Assembly (NCBI RefSeq): GCF_042682545.1
Contig: NZ_JBHUHQ010000021.1
Strand: one strand, 5' to 3'
DNA length: 64,000 nt
DNA from: Ornithinibacillus salinisoli
Lineage (GTDB): Bacteria > Bacillota > Bacilli > Bacillales > Amphibacillaceae
Below the pieces are notes generated by a model that was not told the DNA's origin, ran no database searches, and saw nothing but the letters and a program-made list of their open reading frames with translations. The translations under genes were made by a program, and so were the position numbers. Of this stretch, positions 17,710 to 27,517 are shown piece after piece (the first letter of the stretch is position 1; each line of letters opens with the position of its first letter).

Positions 17710-19167
17710 TTATTTGTAGTATCTTAAAATTGGTTTTCTTGCCGCTGTAGTCTCGTCCATACGCTTTACAATTGTATCATGTGGGGCTTCTTGAACTAAT
17801 TCTGGTTCATTTTTTGCTTCTTCTGAAATAGAAAGCATTGTATCAATAAAACCATCTAGCGTCTCTTTAGATTCGGTTTCTGTTGGTTCAACCATTAATG
17901 CTTCTTCCACATTTAATGGGAAATAAATTGTTGGTGGATGATAGCCATAATCCAACAATCGTTTTGCGATATCAAGTGTGCGTACTCCTAGTTTTTTCTG
18001 TTTTCTCCCTGATAAAACAAACTCATGTTTACAATGCTGAGGATATGGAAGATCATACTCCTTCTCCAATTTACGCATCATATAATTCGCATTTAGTACA
18101 GCATATTCACTTACCTTTTTCAAACCTTCTGCACCCATTGTCCGAATATACGTATACGCTCTCAGATTTATACCAAAGTTTCCATAATAAGGTTTTACCC
18201 TTCCTATTGATTGTGGGCGATCATATTCAAATACATATTGGTCTTCTTTCTTTGTTAAAATAGGTTTTGGAAGATACGGTTCTAATTCTTCTGACACACC
18301 TACAGGACCAGATCCAGGACCTCCACCACCGTGAGGGCCAGTGAAAGTTTTATGAAGATTTAAATGAACAACATCAAATCCCATATCACCAGGTCTAGCA
18401 TACCCCATGATTGCGTTTAAATTTGCACCATCATAGTATAACTTCCCACCTGCTTCATGAACAATCTCTGCCATTTCTACTATTTCCGTTTCAAAAAGTC
18501 CTAGTGTATTTGGATTTGTTAACATTAATGCTGCTGTATCTTCCCCAACTACTGCTTTCAAATCCTCTAAATCTACTAATCCTTTTTCATTCGATTTTAC
18601 TGTAACTGCTTCAAATCCTGCTACCGTGGCAGAAGCTGGGTTTGTTCCATGTGCAGAATCTGGAACAATTACTTTTGTTCTATTAAAGTCACCATTAGCT
18701 TCATGAAAGGCACGGATCATCATTAACCCAGTCCACTCGCCATGTGCTCCTGCTGCTGGTTGAAGAGATACTTCATGCATACCAGTAATTTCTCTTAAGG
18801 AGGTTTGTAAATCATACATCATTTCTAAAGCGCCTTGTACGGTTCTTGGGTCTTGATAAGGGTGAATGTGGCTAAATCCCTCTAAACGTGCAACATCTTC
18901 ATTAATTTTAGGGTTATATTTCATCGTACAGGAACCTAGTGGATAAAATCCTGAATCAACCCCAAAGTTACGATTAGACAACCCTGTATAATGTCTCATT
19001 ACTTCTAATTCACTAACTTCTGGTAAATCAGGAGCTGTTTTACGAATATAGGATTCCTCAAATTCTTCTTCCAAATTAATATCAGGAACATCTAATTCTG
19101 GTAAGCTATAACTTGTTCTTCCTTCTTTACTACGTTCAAATATTAGCGGAAAATCTTTATTAGCCAT
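17710..19167 (-). CDS. gcvPB: glycine dehydrogenase (decarboxylating) subunit 2
   Basis: A 485-residue P-protein subunit carrying the PLP site: HLNLHKTFTGPHGGGGPG contains the Schiff-base lysine. With GcvPA it decarboxylates glycine and passes the aminomethyl group to lipoyl-GcvH. The ATG at 19167, with GGGGGA 6 bases upstream, overlaps the gcvPA end by 8 bases; the longer reading from 19206 has no ribosome site. Last gene of gcvT-gcvPA-gcvPB, under the glycine riboswitch. Confidence 0.96.
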   Translation of the reverse strand: MANKDFPLIFERSKEGRTSYSLPELDVPDINLEEEFEESYIRKTAPDLPEVSELEVMRHYTGLSNRNFGVDSGFYPLGSCTMKYNPKINEDVARLEGFSHIHPYQDPRTVQGALEMMYDLQTSLREITGMHEVSLQPAAGAHGEWTGLMMIRAFHEANGDFNRTKVIVPDSAHGTNPASATVAGFEAVTVKSNEKGLVDLEDLKAVVGEDTAALMLTNPNTLGLFETEIVEMAEIVHEAGGKLYYDGANLNAIMGYARPGDMGFDVVHLNLHKTFTGPHGGGGPGSGPVGVSEELEPYLPKPILTKKEDQYVFEYDRPQSIGRVKPYYGNFGINLRAYTYIRTMGAEGLKKVSEYAVLNANYMMRKLEKEYDLPYPQHCKHEFVLSGRKQKKLGVRTLDIAKRLLDYGYHPPTIYFPLNVEEALMVEPTETESKETLDGFIDTMLSISEEAKNEPELVQEAPHDTIVKRMDETTAARKPILRYYK

Positions 19168-20509
19168 GTATATCCCCCAATTCTTTAACAAAAGCATCAA
19201 TTTCATCTTTTGTACGGATTTCTGTTACAGCAACTAACATATGATTTTCGAGCTCTGGATAAGCAAAAGCTAAATCATATCCACCAATAATACCTTTTTC
19301 TATTAATTTATCATTTACATCTGATACGGAAGTTGATAGTTTAACAATAAATTCATTAAAGAATGACCCTTCTGATAAAACAGTAAATCCAGCTTCTTCA
19401 AATTTCTGTTTTGCATATCTCGCTTTTTGCATATTTAACACTGCCATTTTCTTTAAACCATGCTTTCCAATTGAACTCATCGCAACAGAACTAGCTAGTG
19501 CATTTAAGGCTTGGTTGGAGCAAATATTCGATGTAGCTTTATCACGACGAATATGTTGTTCTCTCGCCTGTAATGTTAGTACAAATCCTCTTACTCCATT
19601 TTCATCAGTTGTTTGACCTACTAAGCGACCAGGTACTTTTCGCATTAGTTTTGTAGTTGTTGCAAAAAAACCACAATGTGGTCCACCAAATTGGGCGGGA
19701 ATTCCAAAAACCTGTGTATCACCAACAACGATATCCGCACCAAATTCTCCTGGAGGAGTTAAATACCCTAATGCTAACGGATTACTGGAAACAATAAACA
19801 TCGTTTTCTTTTGTGTATCAATGATCTCTTTTACTTTATGCAAGGATTCAACTTGTCCAAAGAAGTTTGGATATTGCATTACCACACTTGCTGTATTCTC
19901 ATCTATTTCATTTGCTAATTTCTCTAAATCGGTAATACCATCCTTATGATCTATCTCAACTATCTCCAAATTTGGTCCTTTTGCGTAAGACGCGATGACT
20001 GCGCGAGATTCTGGGTGGACCGTTTTAGACACTAATATTTTCTTTCTTTTTGTTTGTGCAGCACTTAGATTTACTGCTTCTGCCAATGCCGTTCCTCCAT
20101 CATACATCGATGAGTTGGCAACAGGCATTCCGGTTAATTCAGAAATCATTGTTTGAAATTCAAAGATAGCTTGTAGCTCTCCCTGGGATATCTCCGGCTG
20201 ATATGGTGTATACGCAGTATAAAATTCAGACCTAGAAATAACATGATCAACAACAGATGGGATAAAGTGATCATAAACCCCTGCACCTAGAAAGGAACTA
20301 TTTTGTTTTACGTTAGCATTTTTATTAGCTAAAGCTACTAACTCCTTCATAAGTTCAGGTTCATTTGCAGGTTTTTTTAAATTTAATTCACGATTAAATC
20401 GTACCTTACTCGGAATATCAGAAAATAGCTCTTCCGTAGTATCAATTCCAATTGATTGCAGCATTTTTTGTTTATCCGCTTCTGTCATTGGTAAATAACG
20501 AAATTCCAT
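19160..20509 (-). CDS. gcvPA: glycine dehydrogenase (decarboxylating) subunit 1
   Basis: About 449 residues, full length for GcvPA (N-terminal half of the P-protein). It begins MEFRYLPMTEADKQKML, and has the family segments SSMYDGGTALAEA and HIRRDKATSNICSNQAL. Forms the heterotetramer with GcvPB. Two adjacent ATGs (20512 and 20509) follow GGGAGGG; the second has better spacing. 13 bases after gcvT. Confidence 0.95.
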   Translation of the reverse strand: MEFRYLPMTEADKQKMLQSIGIDTTEELFSDIPSKVRFNRELNLKKPANEPELMKELVALANKNANVKQNSSFLGAGVYDHFIPSVVDHVISRSEFYTAYTPYQPEISQGELQAIFEFQTMISELTGMPVANSSMYDGGTALAEAVNLSAAQTKRKKILVSKTVHPESRAVIASYAKGPNLEIVEIDHKDGITDLEKLANEIDENTASVVMQYPNFFGQVESLHKVKEIIDTQKKTMFIVSSNPLALGYLTPPGEFGADIVVGDTQVFGIPAQFGGPHCGFFATTTKLMRKVPGRLVGQTTDENGVRGFVLTLQAREQHIRRDKATSNICSNQALNALASSVAMSSIGKHGLKKMAVLNMQKARYAKQKFEEAGFTVLSEGSFFNEFIVKLSTSVSDVNDKLIEKGIIGGYDLAFAYPELENHMLVAVTEIRTKDEIDAFVKELGDIHG

Positions 20510-20522
20510 CATATACCCTCCC

Positions 20523-21638
20523 TTATTTATTTGGATTTAAAAATTTTTTTGAAATAACTTCCGCTTTTAATTTTCGCTTTCGCACTTGTACAACTAATTC
20601 TGTACCAAGGGTAGCCGAATTCGCTTGTACTAGAGCTAGACCAATATTCTTTTGCAATGTTGGTGACTGGGTTCCTGATGTAATAAAACCAACTTTATCT
20701 TCACCATCATATACTTCATAACCATGACGTGGAATCCCTTTATCTATCATTTCTAGTCCCACAATCTTTCTAGCAGGTCCATTTTCAATTTGTTCTTTCA
20801 ATACTTCTTTCCCAATAAAATCCATTGGCTTATCGACTTTAACCGCAAATTTCAGACCAGCTTCGATTGGTGTAATTTCTTTCGATATCTCTTGCCCATA
20901 TAATGGTAGATTCGCTTCAAACCTTAGTGTATCTCTAGCACCTAGCCCAATCGGTTCTAGTCCTTTTTCTTTTCCTGCCTCTAACAATAGATCCCATAGG
21001 TCACATCCATTTGCTGGATCTATATATATTTCAAAGCCATCTTCACCTGTGTAGCCGGTTCTTGAAACTAATGCTCCTGCTTCTATGGATTGAAACTGTA
21101 CACTATCCTCAAAACGGAAAAACTTAATTTCACTTAAATTTGTTTCAGTTACTGTTTGTAAGATCTCTTCTGCAAGGGGGCCTTGAAGAGCTAATTGAAC
21201 GTATTCTGATGAAACATTCTTAATAGATAGTTCTTCTTGGCTGTAAAAATTGTTCTCTTCTAACCAAGCGTAATCCTTATCAGTATTTGCAGCATTTACA
21301 ACTATCAAATAATTATTTTCAGCCAGCATATAGATAAGGAAATCATCTACAGTTCCACCGTTTTCATAACACATAAGTGAATACTGTGCTTTTTTCGGTG
21401 TTAACTTGGATACATCATTTGTAACAATTTTTTGTAAGAATTCTAGACTCTTAGGTCCTTTAACGATAATTTCTCCCATGTGGGATACGTCAAATAATCC
21501 CGCTTTTGTTCGTGTTACCTCATGTTCATGCTTGATACTAGAAAACTGAACAGGTAACTCCCAACCACCAAAATCAATCGTCTTCGCACCGTACTTTTCA
21601 TATACAGGGTACAAAGGGGTTCTTTTTATCTCACTCAC
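20523..21638 (-). CDS. gcvT: aminomethyltransferase (glycine cleavage T-protein)
   Basis: A 371-residue T-protein that releases ammonia from aminomethyl-lipoyl-GcvH and makes 5,10-methylene-tetrahydrofolate. Motifs: FGGWELPVQFSSIKHEHEV, LFDVSHMGE, RTGYTGEDGFEIY and a GARDTLRFEANLPLYGQE folate-site region. I chose the GTG at 21638, just after AAAAGGAGTGG; a reading from 21677 runs into the leader. First gene after the glycine riboswitch. Confidence 0.95.
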   Translation of the reverse strand: MSEIKRTPLYPVYEKYGAKTIDFGGWELPVQFSSIKHEHEVTRTKAGLFDVSHMGEIIVKGPKSLEFLQKIVTNDVSKLTPKKAQYSLMCYENGGTVDDFLIYMLAENNYLIVVNAANTDKDYAWLEENNFYSQEELSIKNVSSEYVQLALQGPLAEEILQTVTETNLSEIKFFRFEDSVQFQSIEAGALVSRTGYTGEDGFEIYIDPANGCDLWDLLLEAGKEKGLEPIGLGARDTLRFEANLPLYGQEISKEITPIEAGLKFAVKVDKPMDFIGKEVLKEQIENGPARKIVGLEMIDKGIPRHGYEVYDGEDKVGFITSGTQSPTLQKNIGLALVQANSATLGTELVVQVRKRKLKAEVISKKFLNPNK

Positions 21639-21737
21639 ATTACCACTCCTTTTTTGATAGATAGGAACGCATCCCATCTAAATAAGTGCACCTCAGGTAT
21701 TAGCAAATAAGCATCGCTAATAACAGTTTTCAAGCAT

Positions 21738-21957
21738 AAAAAAATAGAGATTTCACTGTTATCAGAAAAATCTCTGTCCTACGACCAGAAAGTTGCGCAT
21801 CCAAATGGATGCTTGCTTCGTGGGTGGTTTACAAACTGTAAACGCTCTCCAGAGGTGCGTCCTACAAGAGTCTTTTTGCCTGAGAGATTCACGAAAACGC
21901 TTGCTCCTTCGGCGTTATTTATAGTTAGTAAAAACAACTATAAATAAACTCTCCCCT
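21738..21957 (-). ncRNA. tandem glycine riboswitch with terminator platform
   Basis: Read on the minus strand, GGGGAGAG opens aptamer 1, with GCCGAAGGAGCAAGC, GAATCTCTCAGGCAAAA and GGACTCTTG. Aptamer 2 follows with CCTCTGGAGAG, CCCACGAAGCAAGC and GGACAGAG. These are the conserved parts of the tandem glycine riboswitch. The last aptamer strand overlaps a terminator stem (AGAGATTT at 21768-21775 with AAATCTCT at 21746-21753, then a U run at 21738-21744). Glycine binding should prevent termination and switch on gcvT-gcvPA-gcvPB. Confidence 0.93.
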
Positions 21958-22128
21958 TGTAATCATTCGCCTTTTATGAAAATAGATTATTTTGGTTATA
22001 CTAACTTATGTATCGGTGAAAAACTCTATTTTTTATCGCGTTCATTATATCATAGAAACGCTTACTTGTGTCTTATTCTCAATAAAATTTTTTTATCTTT
22101 TCATTATTATATAAAAAGGAAGTTTGGA

Positions 22129-23784
22129 ATGAATAATATCAATATTACTTATGATTCTACATTTATTACAAATCTTCAAGATACCATTGATAAAGATGGA
22201 CCATTATCGTCTTGGGAACTTTTTGATATGGCATATCAAGCAGAACAAACAACAGTGACTACTGAATTTTATGGATTACGTGCATTAGAATTCTTACCGC
22301 ATCTTGATTTCTTACCACACCAAATAGATACAGCTAAACAAGCTATCGAACATATGAATGGACGAGCAATATTAGCTGACGAAGTTGGTCTTGGTAAAAC
22401 GATAGAAGCTGGTCTCATTCTAAAAGAGTATATGATTAGAGGGTTAGTTAAAAAAGCTTTAATTCTAGTACCCGCATCTTTAGTTAATCAATGGGTTCGG
22501 GAACTCAATGAAAAGTTTTACATCCCGGCAATTGAACACCGGAAGAATTATAATTGGGATCAATATGAAATAGTAGTTTCATCCATTGATACCGCAAAAC
22601 GGGAGCCACATCGGGAAGCGATATTAGACATTGACTATGATTTTCTCTTAATTGATGAAGCACATAAACTTAAAAATCATAAAACGAAAAACTATGAATT
22701 TGTACGTTCATTAAAGAAAAAATATTGCCTTCTTCTAACAGCAACACCTGTACAAAATAAACTTATAGAAATTTTTAATTTAGTATCGATATTAAAACCA
22801 GGTCATTTAGGAAATTATGACTCGTTTGTTGAACAATATGGAAAAGATCGTAAGAAAATTAATCAAGATATTTATTTAAAACAACTCGTTCAAAAGGTAA
22901 TGGTACGAAATACTAGACAGAGTACTTCATTAAATAATGCCAAGCGACACATCGAAACAATTTGGGTAGATTTTACGAAAGAAGAAAAAGAGGTCTATCA
23001 ACAATTAGATACAACGGTTCAACCGTTTTCAACATTCTCGAAAATAACCTATTTGCGTGAAATTTGCTCTTCAAGGGAAGCGTGCTTTTTATCATTACAA
23101 AAGTTAGTAACAGAGGAAAATTTAGAGTATATCGAACCAATTATAAAGAAAATTGAACAACTTCCTCATCATGCAAAAGCAGAAAAAGCTGTAGAATTAA
23201 TCAAACAGTTCGGTGATGAAAAGGTCATTATTTTCACAGAATATCGAGCTACACAGCTTTACTTACAATGGTACTTACAACAACACGGTATCACCTCTGT
23301 TCCGTTCCGAGGTGGATTTAAGAGAGGAAAAAAAGACTGGATGCGACAGTTATTTAAGGATCGTGCCCAAGTACTAATAGCAACCGAAGCAGGTGGAGAA
23401 GGTATTAACTTACAGTTTTGTAATTACATGATTAATTACGATTTACCTTGGAATCCAATGAGACTTGAACAACGTATCGGAAGAATTCACCGGTACGGTC
23501 AAGAAAAAGATGTTCATATTTATAATTTTGCTATTAAAGACACGGTAGAAGAGCATATTATGAAATTGTTATACGAAAAGATTAACTTGTTTGAACAAGT
23601 CATTGGCCATTTGGATGATATTCTCGCTGAACTTCACATTAAAGATCTTGAATCAGAAATCAACACAATTTTTAATGAATCATCAACAACAGGAGAAGCA
23701 AAAATAAAACTTGATAATTTATCATCCATTATTAGTAATACACAATATGATGAACAAGAGGAGCAACAGTATGGCAATATCTAA
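22129..23784 (+). CDS. yqhH: SNF2-family helicase-like protein YqhH
   Basis: A 551-residue SWI2/SNF2 ATPase. Walker A is ADEVGLGKTIEAGL, the DEAH box is LLIDEAHKLKNH, motif III is LLLTATPVQNK, and the C-terminal RecA domain ends with the motif VI segment RLEQRIGRIHRYGQ. It likely remodels protein-DNA complexes; no specific role is proven. The ATG at 22129 follows AAGGAAG; an upstream in-frame ATG at 21976 falls at the riboswitch region and is unlikely. It overlaps yqhG. Confidence 0.9.
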   Translation: MNNINITYDSTFITNLQDTIDKDGPLSSWELFDMAYQAEQTTVTTEFYGLRALEFLPHLDFLPHQIDTAKQAIEHMNGRAILADEVGLGKTIEAGLILKEYMIRGLVKKALILVPASLVNQWVRELNEKFYIPAIEHRKNYNWDQYEIVVSSIDTAKREPHREAILDIDYDFLLIDEAHKLKNHKTKNYEFVRSLKKKYCLLLTATPVQNKLIEIFNLVSILKPGHLGNYDSFVEQYGKDRKKINQDIYLKQLVQKVMVRNTRQSTSLNNAKRHIETIWVDFTKEEKEVYQQLDTTVQPFSTFSKITYLREICSSREACFLSLQKLVTEENLEYIEPIIKKIEQLPHHAKAEKAVELIKQFGDEKVIIFTEYRATQLYLQWYLQQHGITSVPFRGGFKRGKKDWMRQLFKDRAQVLIATEAGGEGINLQFCNYMINYDLPWNPMRLEQRIGRIHRYGQEKDVHIYNFAIKDTVEEHIMKLLYEKINLFEQVIGHLDDILAELHIKDLESEINTIFNESSTTGEAKIKLDNLSSIISNTQYDEQEEQQYGNI

Positions 23785-24568
23785 CCTTAATATCTTCTTA
23801 CAAGATTATTTTACTGCTCATCATTGTAACATTTTGAGTAATGAAAACGGCGTAATGAACATTCAGTTAACCGAGGATATGGACAGAGCATTAATGAACC
23901 GCCCTTTTTACTGGCATTATATTAAGAAAATGGGACATCCTGGAGATCCGATGAAACTGACTTTAATAACAAATCCGGAAAAAAAAGATGAAAAAGGGGA
24001 TCGGATTCATTTTGGAAGTCCACGACTTCAACAAATCCTTAACCATTTGAAAGAAAATGAAAAATACACCAAACTATTTCAAAGTATTCATGCAACCAAG
24101 AACACAGCATTACACCCTTGGTTAGTAATGAATATCAAAATTAGTTATATAGGCAAGCAAAAGAAAGATGAAATTTTCTCTTTGGGCTTAAATTTAGTAA
24201 ATGGGGTAATGAAAGCAAACATGATGGAACAGTTAAAGAAAATTGACCTACAATCTGCTATTTCAGATTATTGTTATACGATTTCTCCACTTATTAAAGT
24301 TCAAAGTGGATTTAATCGTATGAAAGCTGTTCTTGACGACTACATTCATAACCAAGAACACCAATGGGCCACAGATTCCTTACATGAACTAGAAAAAGAA
24401 GTGGAATTACTTAAGCATTTTTATCATGGTAAAACAGATCAAGAAGAAAAACAGATTCAAAAAGAAATCGATGAAATTAGTGAAAGATACAGTCCGAAGA
24501 TTACAGTTTCGGTCATAAACGGTGGTTTATTTTATTTGATACCTAGTTTTTCGAATGCGGATGCATAA
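23771..24568 (+). CDS. yqhG: conserved protein YqhG
   Basis: A 265-residue protein with no membrane segment, matching YqhG by sequence and by its place after yqhH. Function unknown. The start ATG at 23771 follows GAGGAGC and overlaps the yqhH end by 14 bases, so the two are coupled and probably work together. The C-terminal third is charged and may be coiled (about 190-245). Confidence 0.85.
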   Translation: MAISNLNIFLQDYFTAHHCNILSNENGVMNIQLTEDMDRALMNRPFYWHYIKKMGHPGDPMKLTLITNPEKKDEKGDRIHFGSPRLQQILNHLKENEKYTKLFQSIHATKNTALHPWLVMNIKISYIGKQKKDEIFSLGLNLVNGVMKANMMEQLKKIDLQSAISDYCYTISPLIKVQSGFNRMKAVLDDYIHNQEHQWATDSLHELEKEVELLKHFYHGKTDQEEKQIQKEIDEISERYSPKITVSVINGGLFYLIPSFSNADA

Positions 24569-24569
24569 T

Positions 24570-24601
24570 GAAAGCAGGTCCTTTTTATAGGGCCTGCTTT
24601 C
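24570..24601. terminator. bidirectional terminator between yqhG and yqzE
   Basis: Arms GAAAGCAGGTCC (24570-24581) and GGGCCTGCTTTC (24590-24601) with a T-rich loop. It overlaps the yqzE stop codon. Confidence 0.7.
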
Positions 24602-24779
24602 AATCTTTCTTCAAAGAAATTCTAATAGCGAGAGGTAAAACACCAAACCAGCGATTCAAGTTATTTTTTTGCTGCTTTTCCGCTTTATGTTCCTCTCTTC
24701 TTTTTCTCTTTTCTTCCCTCGGTAAGTCCATATATGACACAACTTTTTCAGTTACACCTTTAATATAGTCATTTGACAT
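24600..24779 (-). CDS. yqzE: YqzE-like small protein
   Basis: A 59-residue protein: MSNDYIKGVTEKVVSYMDLP, a strongly charged middle (REEKRKRREEHKAEKQQK), and the family C-terminal segment RWFGVLPLAI followed by Lys residues. This matches B. subtilis YqzE, which also lies next to comG. Function unknown; the end is a possible membrane-associated helix. Upstream is GGGTGA. A 66-codon frame on the opposite strand over the same bases is a shadow. Confidence 0.85.
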   Translation of the reverse strand: MSNDYIKGVTEKVVSYMDLPREEKRKRREEHKAEKQQKNNLNRWFGVLPLAIRISLKKD

Positions 24780-24835
24780 AACCTAATCACCCTTATAGAA
24801 TTTCTTAACTATATATTTCACAAATTGGGTTAAAG

Positions 24836-25336
24836 TTATTCGTATATCCGTTCTTTTATGTCATCGACTATATTTTCTACGGATTTCTTATCTGTAGTCA
24901 CAATGTAATCCGCACATTTCGAATACATGTTGCACCTTTGATGAAATAATTCATGTCGTTCTTTAATCCTTTTATTCCATAATGGCCTTGTAGGATCTTC
25001 TTTTAAACGGTTTGAAATCTCTTCAAATGAAGTTTGCAAATAAACAATTACCCCATTTTGCTTCATCCATTTCATATTATCTTCATTCTCTACGATACCG
25101 CCACCAGTAGAAATCACCCCTGATTTAGACGCTTTTAGTGCTTGTGACTCATAATTTCTGAACGCTATCTCCCCTTCTTTTTCAAAGATATCATTTATCT
25201 TCATTTGATTTTTTTCTACGATATATTCATCCGTATCCATAAAAGGAACATCTAAAACCCGTGATAGCAACTTGCCTATTGTAGACTTTCCGCTTCCCAT
25301 AAAACCGATTAAATAAATGCATTCCAATTTATTCAC
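24836..25336 (-). CDS. aroK: shikimate kinase
   Basis: A 166-residue shikimate kinase that phosphorylates shikimate with ATP. The P-loop is GFMGSGKS (11-18), the shikimate-binding Asp is in PFMDTDEYI, and ISTGGGIV and the lid region RPLWNKRI are present. Divergent from comGA across 95 bases that hold the comGA promoter element. Confidence 0.94.
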   Translation of the reverse strand: MNKLECIYLIGFMGSGKSTIGKLLSRVLDVPFMDTDEYIVEKNQMKINDIFEKEGEIAFRNYESQALKASKSGVISTGGGIVENEDNMKWMKQNGVIVYLQTSFEEISNRLKEDPTRPLWNKRIKERHELFHQRCNMYSKCADYIVTTDKKSVENIVDDIKERIYE

Positions 25337-25364
25337 ACCTTTTTAGAAAAAAATTATAAAAAAA

Positions 25365-25393
25365 GAAGGAGTTTAGCAAATCATGTCGAATTT
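25365..25393 (+). promoter_or_regulatory. sigma-H-type promoter element of comGA
   Basis: GAAGGAGTT (25365-25373), exactly 11 bases, then GTCGAATTT (25385-25393). This fits the sigma-H pattern RnAGGAwWW-N11/12-RnnGAATWW with one mismatch. It ends 38 bases before the comGA start. No ComK box (AAAA-N5-TTTT pairs) is apparent. The same element precedes four prophage genes. Confidence 0.65.
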
Positions 25394-25431
25394 AGTATAT
25401 TGTTGCAATAATTTGAGGAGGTGTTAACACA

Positions 25432-26445
25432 TTGAACCCCACTGCAGCACTTTCGGAAAAACTTCTAATCTGTGCGATTAACCAACAAGCCTCAGACATT
25501 CACTTTTATCCATTCCCACAAAAAACAAAAATTTATTTTCGTATACTTGGCAAACGCATATTGTATGATTCCATTGAAACAACACAATACGATTTATTAC
25601 TCACCTATTATAAGTTTACATCAGGAATGGATATTGGTGAAATAAGAAAACCGCAAGATGGATCTATCACACATCACTTCGGTACAAAAAAGATCGCCCT
25701 TCGTTTATCCACTCTACCTGTTAATCAAACGGAAAGTTTAGCAATTCGTATTTTACCTCAAGAAGAAAACCTCCCTATTGAGAGACTTTTTCTCTTCCCA
25801 GATCAATTAACTGTATTAAAGCAGTGGATTACGAATCCAGCGGGACTTATCTTACTAACTGGCCCCACAGGTAGTGGTAAAACAACTACACTATACGCAT
25901 TGCTCCAATCATTGTTAAAAGAAAGTTCATTCCAAACAATTACATTAGAAGATCCGATAGAAAAGAAACTAAACGATATATTACAAGTACAAGTAAATGA
26001 ACGAGCAGGTATTACGTATCAATCTGGCCTGAAAGCAGCTTTAAGACACGACCCCGATATTATCATGGTCGGTGAAATTCGGGATCAACATACTGCTGAA
26101 TTTGCTTTCGATGCTTCTTTAACCGGACATCTCGTTTTAAGTACGTTACATGCTAAAAATACACTGGGAACCATTCATCGTTTATTAGAAATGGGATTGA
26201 ACAAAACAGATTTAGCACAATCTCTAATAGGGATTGCTTCCATTCAGCTACTCCCTATAATCACAAATCATCATTCCATTCCAAGACGTGCCGCAATATT
26301 GGAGCTCTTAGATGAAGATTTAATACAAGCAACATTGAGAGGGGACGATACGGTCGCACACCATCATCGCCATTCATTTTACCGTTTAAGAAAGAAGGCA
26401 TATGCTTATGGATTTATTACGGAGGAAACATTTAAGAAGTATTAG
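25432..26445 (+). CDS. comGA: competence pseudopilus ATPase ComGA
   Basis: A 337-residue GspE/PilB-type secretion ATPase that drives assembly of the DNA-uptake pseudopilus. Walker A is GPTGSGKT (about 144-151), with the Asp box TLEDPIE and Walker B region DPDIIMVGEIRD. The C-terminal His-rich segment THHHSI/HHHRH is unusual but outside the core. It starts at a TTG (25432) behind GAGGAGGTG. Overlaps comGB. Confidence 0.95.
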   Translation: MNPTAALSEKLLICAINQQASDIHFYPFPQKTKIYFRILGKRILYDSIETTQYDLLLTYYKFTSGMDIGEIRKPQDGSITHHFGTKKIALRLSTLPVNQTESLAIRILPQEENLPIERLFLFPDQLTVLKQWITNPAGLILLTGPTGSGKTTTLYALLQSLLKESSFQTITLEDPIEKKLNDILQVQVNERAGITYQSGLKAALRHDPDIIMVGEIRDQHTAEFAFDASLTGHLVLSTLHAKNTLGTIHRLLEMGLNKTDLAQSLIGIASIQLLPIITNHHSIPRRAAILELLDEDLIQATLRGDDTVAHHHRHSFYRLRKKAYAYGFITEETFKKY

Positions 26446-27463
26446 AAAAAAATCATTAAAAAGTGATTTGCAACTTCGCTTTTTACACAGACTTGCACGA
26501 TCATTAAATAATGGTTACTCTTTACTCCGAGCACTAGAAACAATAAAATGGGATCCATCATTAGAAGAAACTGCTGATCAAGTGATTATCATGCTACGAA
26601 ATGGTGATCCCATTGATCACGCTTTTCAAAAAGTAGGATTTCACTCTACCATTTGTTCCTATTTATTTCTCTCCCGTTCTAATGGAGATTTACCATCAAA
26701 TTTGGCAAACTGTATGGATATGTATGAAAAACGAATAGGGTATGTCAAAAAATTCGAACAAATCATCCGATACCCACTCATCCTCTTAATCATCTTCACA
26801 TTACTTGTATTTTTTCTCAATCGTTCCATTCTCCCTACTTTTATTGACCTATTTCAATCCAGTCCCCAAGCATCCTCAAGTATTGAATTTTCACTTTATA
26901 TCATTGAATTTATGAGTAACCTTATAAGTATTGCTATCCTGATTCTAGTCGGATTACTCCTGTTTTGGAGAAGAAAGAAACATAGTATCCCAATTGAAAA
27001 AAGAATTAGGATCTATCAAGCAATACCATTTTACAAATACTATTTAAAAATGCAGACTTCCTTTCTTTTTGCAACGCATCTGTCTTCCCTCTTATCTACA
27101 GGGATGTCCATAAAGGATATATTTACTATTCTTTCTCAACAACAGAAACTACCAATAATCAGTTTTTATGCCAAAAATATTGTTCTTGAATTGTCTAAGG
27201 GGAGTCAAATAATCCAAGTTTTAACTCCATTACCTTTATTAGAGAAACAATTAATCATCATATTCCAAAAAAACACCGATGCCTATTCATTAGAAAAAGA
27301 CCTATCCATATACGCACAATTATTAACGGAAGAAATTCATCGTAAAATTATGAAGATGTTTACGTATATCCAACCGGTTTTTTATGTCATATTAGCTATC
27401 TTTATCATCTTTATCTACTTAACGTTAATGTGGCCCATGTTTCAATTAATAGATACGATATAA
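26402..27463 (+). CDS. comGB: competence pseudopilus membrane protein ComGB
   Basis: A 353-residue GspF/PilC-type membrane platform protein with three hydrophobic segments (about 124-146, 168-190, 326-350) and the usual duplicated cytoplasmic domain (LHRLARSLNNGYSLLRALE; THLSSLLSTGMSIKDIF). It overlaps comGA by 44 bases. The ATG at 26402 or the one at 26408 may be used; both follow AGAAGG. Intact. Confidence 0.93.
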   Translation: MLMDLLRRKHLRSIRKKSLKSDLQLRFLHRLARSLNNGYSLLRALETIKWDPSLEETADQVIIMLRNGDPIDHAFQKVGFHSTICSYLFLSRSNGDLPSNLANCMDMYEKRIGYVKKFEQIIRYPLILLIIFTLLVFFLNRSILPTFIDLFQSSPQASSSIEFSLYIIEFMSNLISIAILILVGLLLFWRRKKHSIPIEKRIRIYQAIPFYKYYLKMQTSFLFATHLSSLLSTGMSIKDIFTILSQQQKLPIISFYAKNIVLELSKGSQIIQVLTPLPLLEKQLIIIFQKNTDAYSLEKDLSIYAQLLTEEIHRKIMKMFTYIQPVFYVILAIFIIFIYLTLMWPMFQLIDTI

Positions 27464-27478
27464 AAGGAGTTTAGTACC

Positions 27479-27517
27479 ATGTTGAAAAATAATAAAGGAT
27501 TTACGCTTATTGAAATG
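27479..27517 (+). pseudogene. comGC: comGC, cut after its pilin leader by prophage insertion
   Basis: After AAAAGGAG the frame reads MLKNNKGFTLIEM, the ComGC class III leader with the prepilin-peptidase site after KG, before FTLIE. The expected hydrophobic helix is missing. After codon 13 the sequence turns into a hydrophilic, Lys-rich frame of a different kind and then into phage genes. The rest of comGC and comGD-GG must lie beyond the other prophage end, outside the window. Without ComGC the pseudopilus cannot form, so the host should be non-transformable unless the prophage excises precisely. Confidence 0.88.

Noticed and set aside
24568..24768. 66-codon plus-strand frame after yqhG
   Set aside because: It starts on the terminator stem and lies antisense to the clear yqzE gene.
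25337..25431. ComK boxes upstream of comGA
   Set aside because: The region is A-rich but I find no AAAA-N5-TTTT pair.
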